This document shows positions 63,588 to 64,000 of a stretch of DNA of 64,000 nt, piece after piece. Source of the DNA: Alphaproteobacteria bacterium (GTDB lineage Bacteria; Pseudomonadota; Alphaproteobacteria; Caulobacterales; Parvularculaceae); the NCBI GenBank assembly GCA_030426465.1, contig JAUHYK010000002.1, forward strand, positions 38,240 to 102,239, written 5' to 3'. The notes beneath the pieces are model-generated. The model was not told the origin of the DNA, did no database searches, and worked only from the letters and a program-made list of their open reading frames with translations. The position numbers and the translations under genes are program-made. Within the stretch, counting starts at the first letter, position 1; every line of letters starts with the position of its first letter.

Positions 63588-63773
63588 CTAACTGGAAGAA
63601 CCGTCGAGTTCGTCGGCGGCGTCTTCAATATCGTCGCCAATGTCATCTGCTGCGTCTTCAACAGATTCAGCCGCGTTTTCGAGCGGGCCATCGTTTTGAT
63701 CTTCGATAAATGCAAAAATCAGGACGCCAGCGACTGCCGCGCCGATTATTGCGAGAATGGTGTTTCTGGTCAT
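63588..63773 (-). CDS. Small membrane protein with acidic tail
   Basis: This 61-residue protein has one N-terminal helix (about 5-22, ILAIIGAAVAGVLIFAF). A strongly acidic tail repeats E/D-x-A-D-D (ENAAESVEDAADDIGDDIEDAADEL). AAGGAGAACC precedes the ATG. The tail could form an amphipathic helix. I do not recognise a named family. It is next to YqaE and the PRC-barrel gene, which suggests an envelope or stress role, but this is inference. Confidence 0.8.
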   Translation of the reverse strand: MTRNTILAIIGAAVAGVLIFAFIEDQNDGPLENAAESVEDAADDIGDDIEDAADELDGSSS

Positions 63774-63829
63774 AACGGTTCTCCTTGTTCCGGGCTACTT
63801 ACACCCGACGCATCCAAGGGTTCCCGGCC

Positions 63830-64000
63830 TTACAAATGGGCGCGCGCAAGAGATAGATAAATAAATGTGGAATAGGCGCTCATAAAAATCAAAATGACAG
63901 CGGCGCCAAGCAATGCCCGCATTCTTATAATGCGGATGCTTGCCGCTTTCGCTACATCGCTGACAGCACTCGCGATTTCTTCAGACAGATTTTCTTTCTT
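63830..64000 (-). CDS. Membrane protein, C-terminal part (5' end outside window)
   Basis: An open frame enters from the right edge and ends at a TAA at 63830, leaving 56 residues. A charged segment with SEEIASAVSDVAKAAS is followed by one hydrophobic helix (ALLGAAVILIFMSAYSTFIYLSLA). It could be a whole small protein starting just outside. Family and function are not clear. Confidence 0.6.
   Translation of the reverse strand, partial: KKENLSEEIASAVSDVAKAASIRIIRMRALLGAAVILIFMSAYSTFIYLSLARAHL

Noticed and set aside
1-64000. CRISPR arrays, insertion sequences, tRNA and rRNA genes
   Set aside because: No regularly spaced repeats, transposase-like proteins with terminal repeats, or cloverleaf/rRNA signatures were found by reading.

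Overview
The window looks like a chromosomal stretch of an aerobic, probably marine, Gram-negative alphaproteobacterium. The evidence is moderately high GC, Shine-Dalgarno-led genes, three TonB-dependent receptors, a TolC/RND efflux pump, periplasmic c-type cytochromes, twin-arginine signal peptides and a VirB-type secretion cluster. A Parvularculales/Hyphomonadaceae or Sphingomonadales relative would fit, but placement is inference. I see no tRNA, rRNA, insertion sequence, integrase or CRISPR array.

Layout. (1) 1-12.6 kb: a cut-off FAD oxidoreductase, a PQQ-dependent dehydrogenase lipoprotein with a fused cytochrome c, two TonB-dependent receptors, a secreted beta/gamma-crystallin-like protein and a DUF1501/DUF1800 pair. 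(2) 12.7-19.9 kb: a tight seven-gene type IV secretion operon, virB2-B3-B4-B6-B9-B10-B11, without virB1, B5, B7, B8 or virD4, preceded by two palindromes. (3) 20.1-35.1 kb: a catabolic block with two TauD/TfdA dioxygenases divergent from an MFS carrier, a D-2-hydroxyacid dehydrogenase and a glycerate kinase; then an aromatic-acid transporter, a LigM-like O-demethylase, an XRE/MmyB regulator divergent from a BKACE-SDR-cupin-cupin operon, and a transporter plus thioesterase. (4) 35.1-41.8 kb: a tripartite RND efflux pump with a divergent TetR regulator and its operator. (5) 41.8-47 kb: a small cytochrome c, an unusual VOC lipoprotein and a copper-resistance operon (His-rich protein, CusF-like protein, CopA, CopB). 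(6) 47-50.6 kb: a MetF-like reductase, pobA and its AraC-type regulator, and a small secreted protein. (7) 50.8-62.2 kb: what I take to be one regulon around an IclR regulator. (8) 62.2-64 kb: an envelope/stress-like set of small proteins, including a 29-residue microprotein and a Pmp3/YqaE protein.

How it fits together. Much of the window appears to feed one-ring aromatics and other plant- or algal-type acids into central metabolism. LigM-like demethylation with tetrahydrofolate plus MetF would handle methoxy groups. Cupins of the 2,4'-dihydroxyacetophenone dioxygenase family would give 4-hydroxybenzoate, and PobA would turn this into protocatechuate. No recognised protocatechuate ring-cleavage genes are present here.

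The most novel candidate is region 7. A TonB receptor-WrbA-VOC-hydrolase operon and a CaiB CoA-transferase / citryl-CoA-lyase-like / MetE-like / HTH-methyltransferase-like / MetE-like block share a twin operator. It consists of two TTCG-N5-CGAA palindromes 19 bp apart with an identical GNCAAG linker, found at both promoters. The proposed regulator is the IclR protein encoded between them. I read this as an undescribed uptake-and-degradation pathway.
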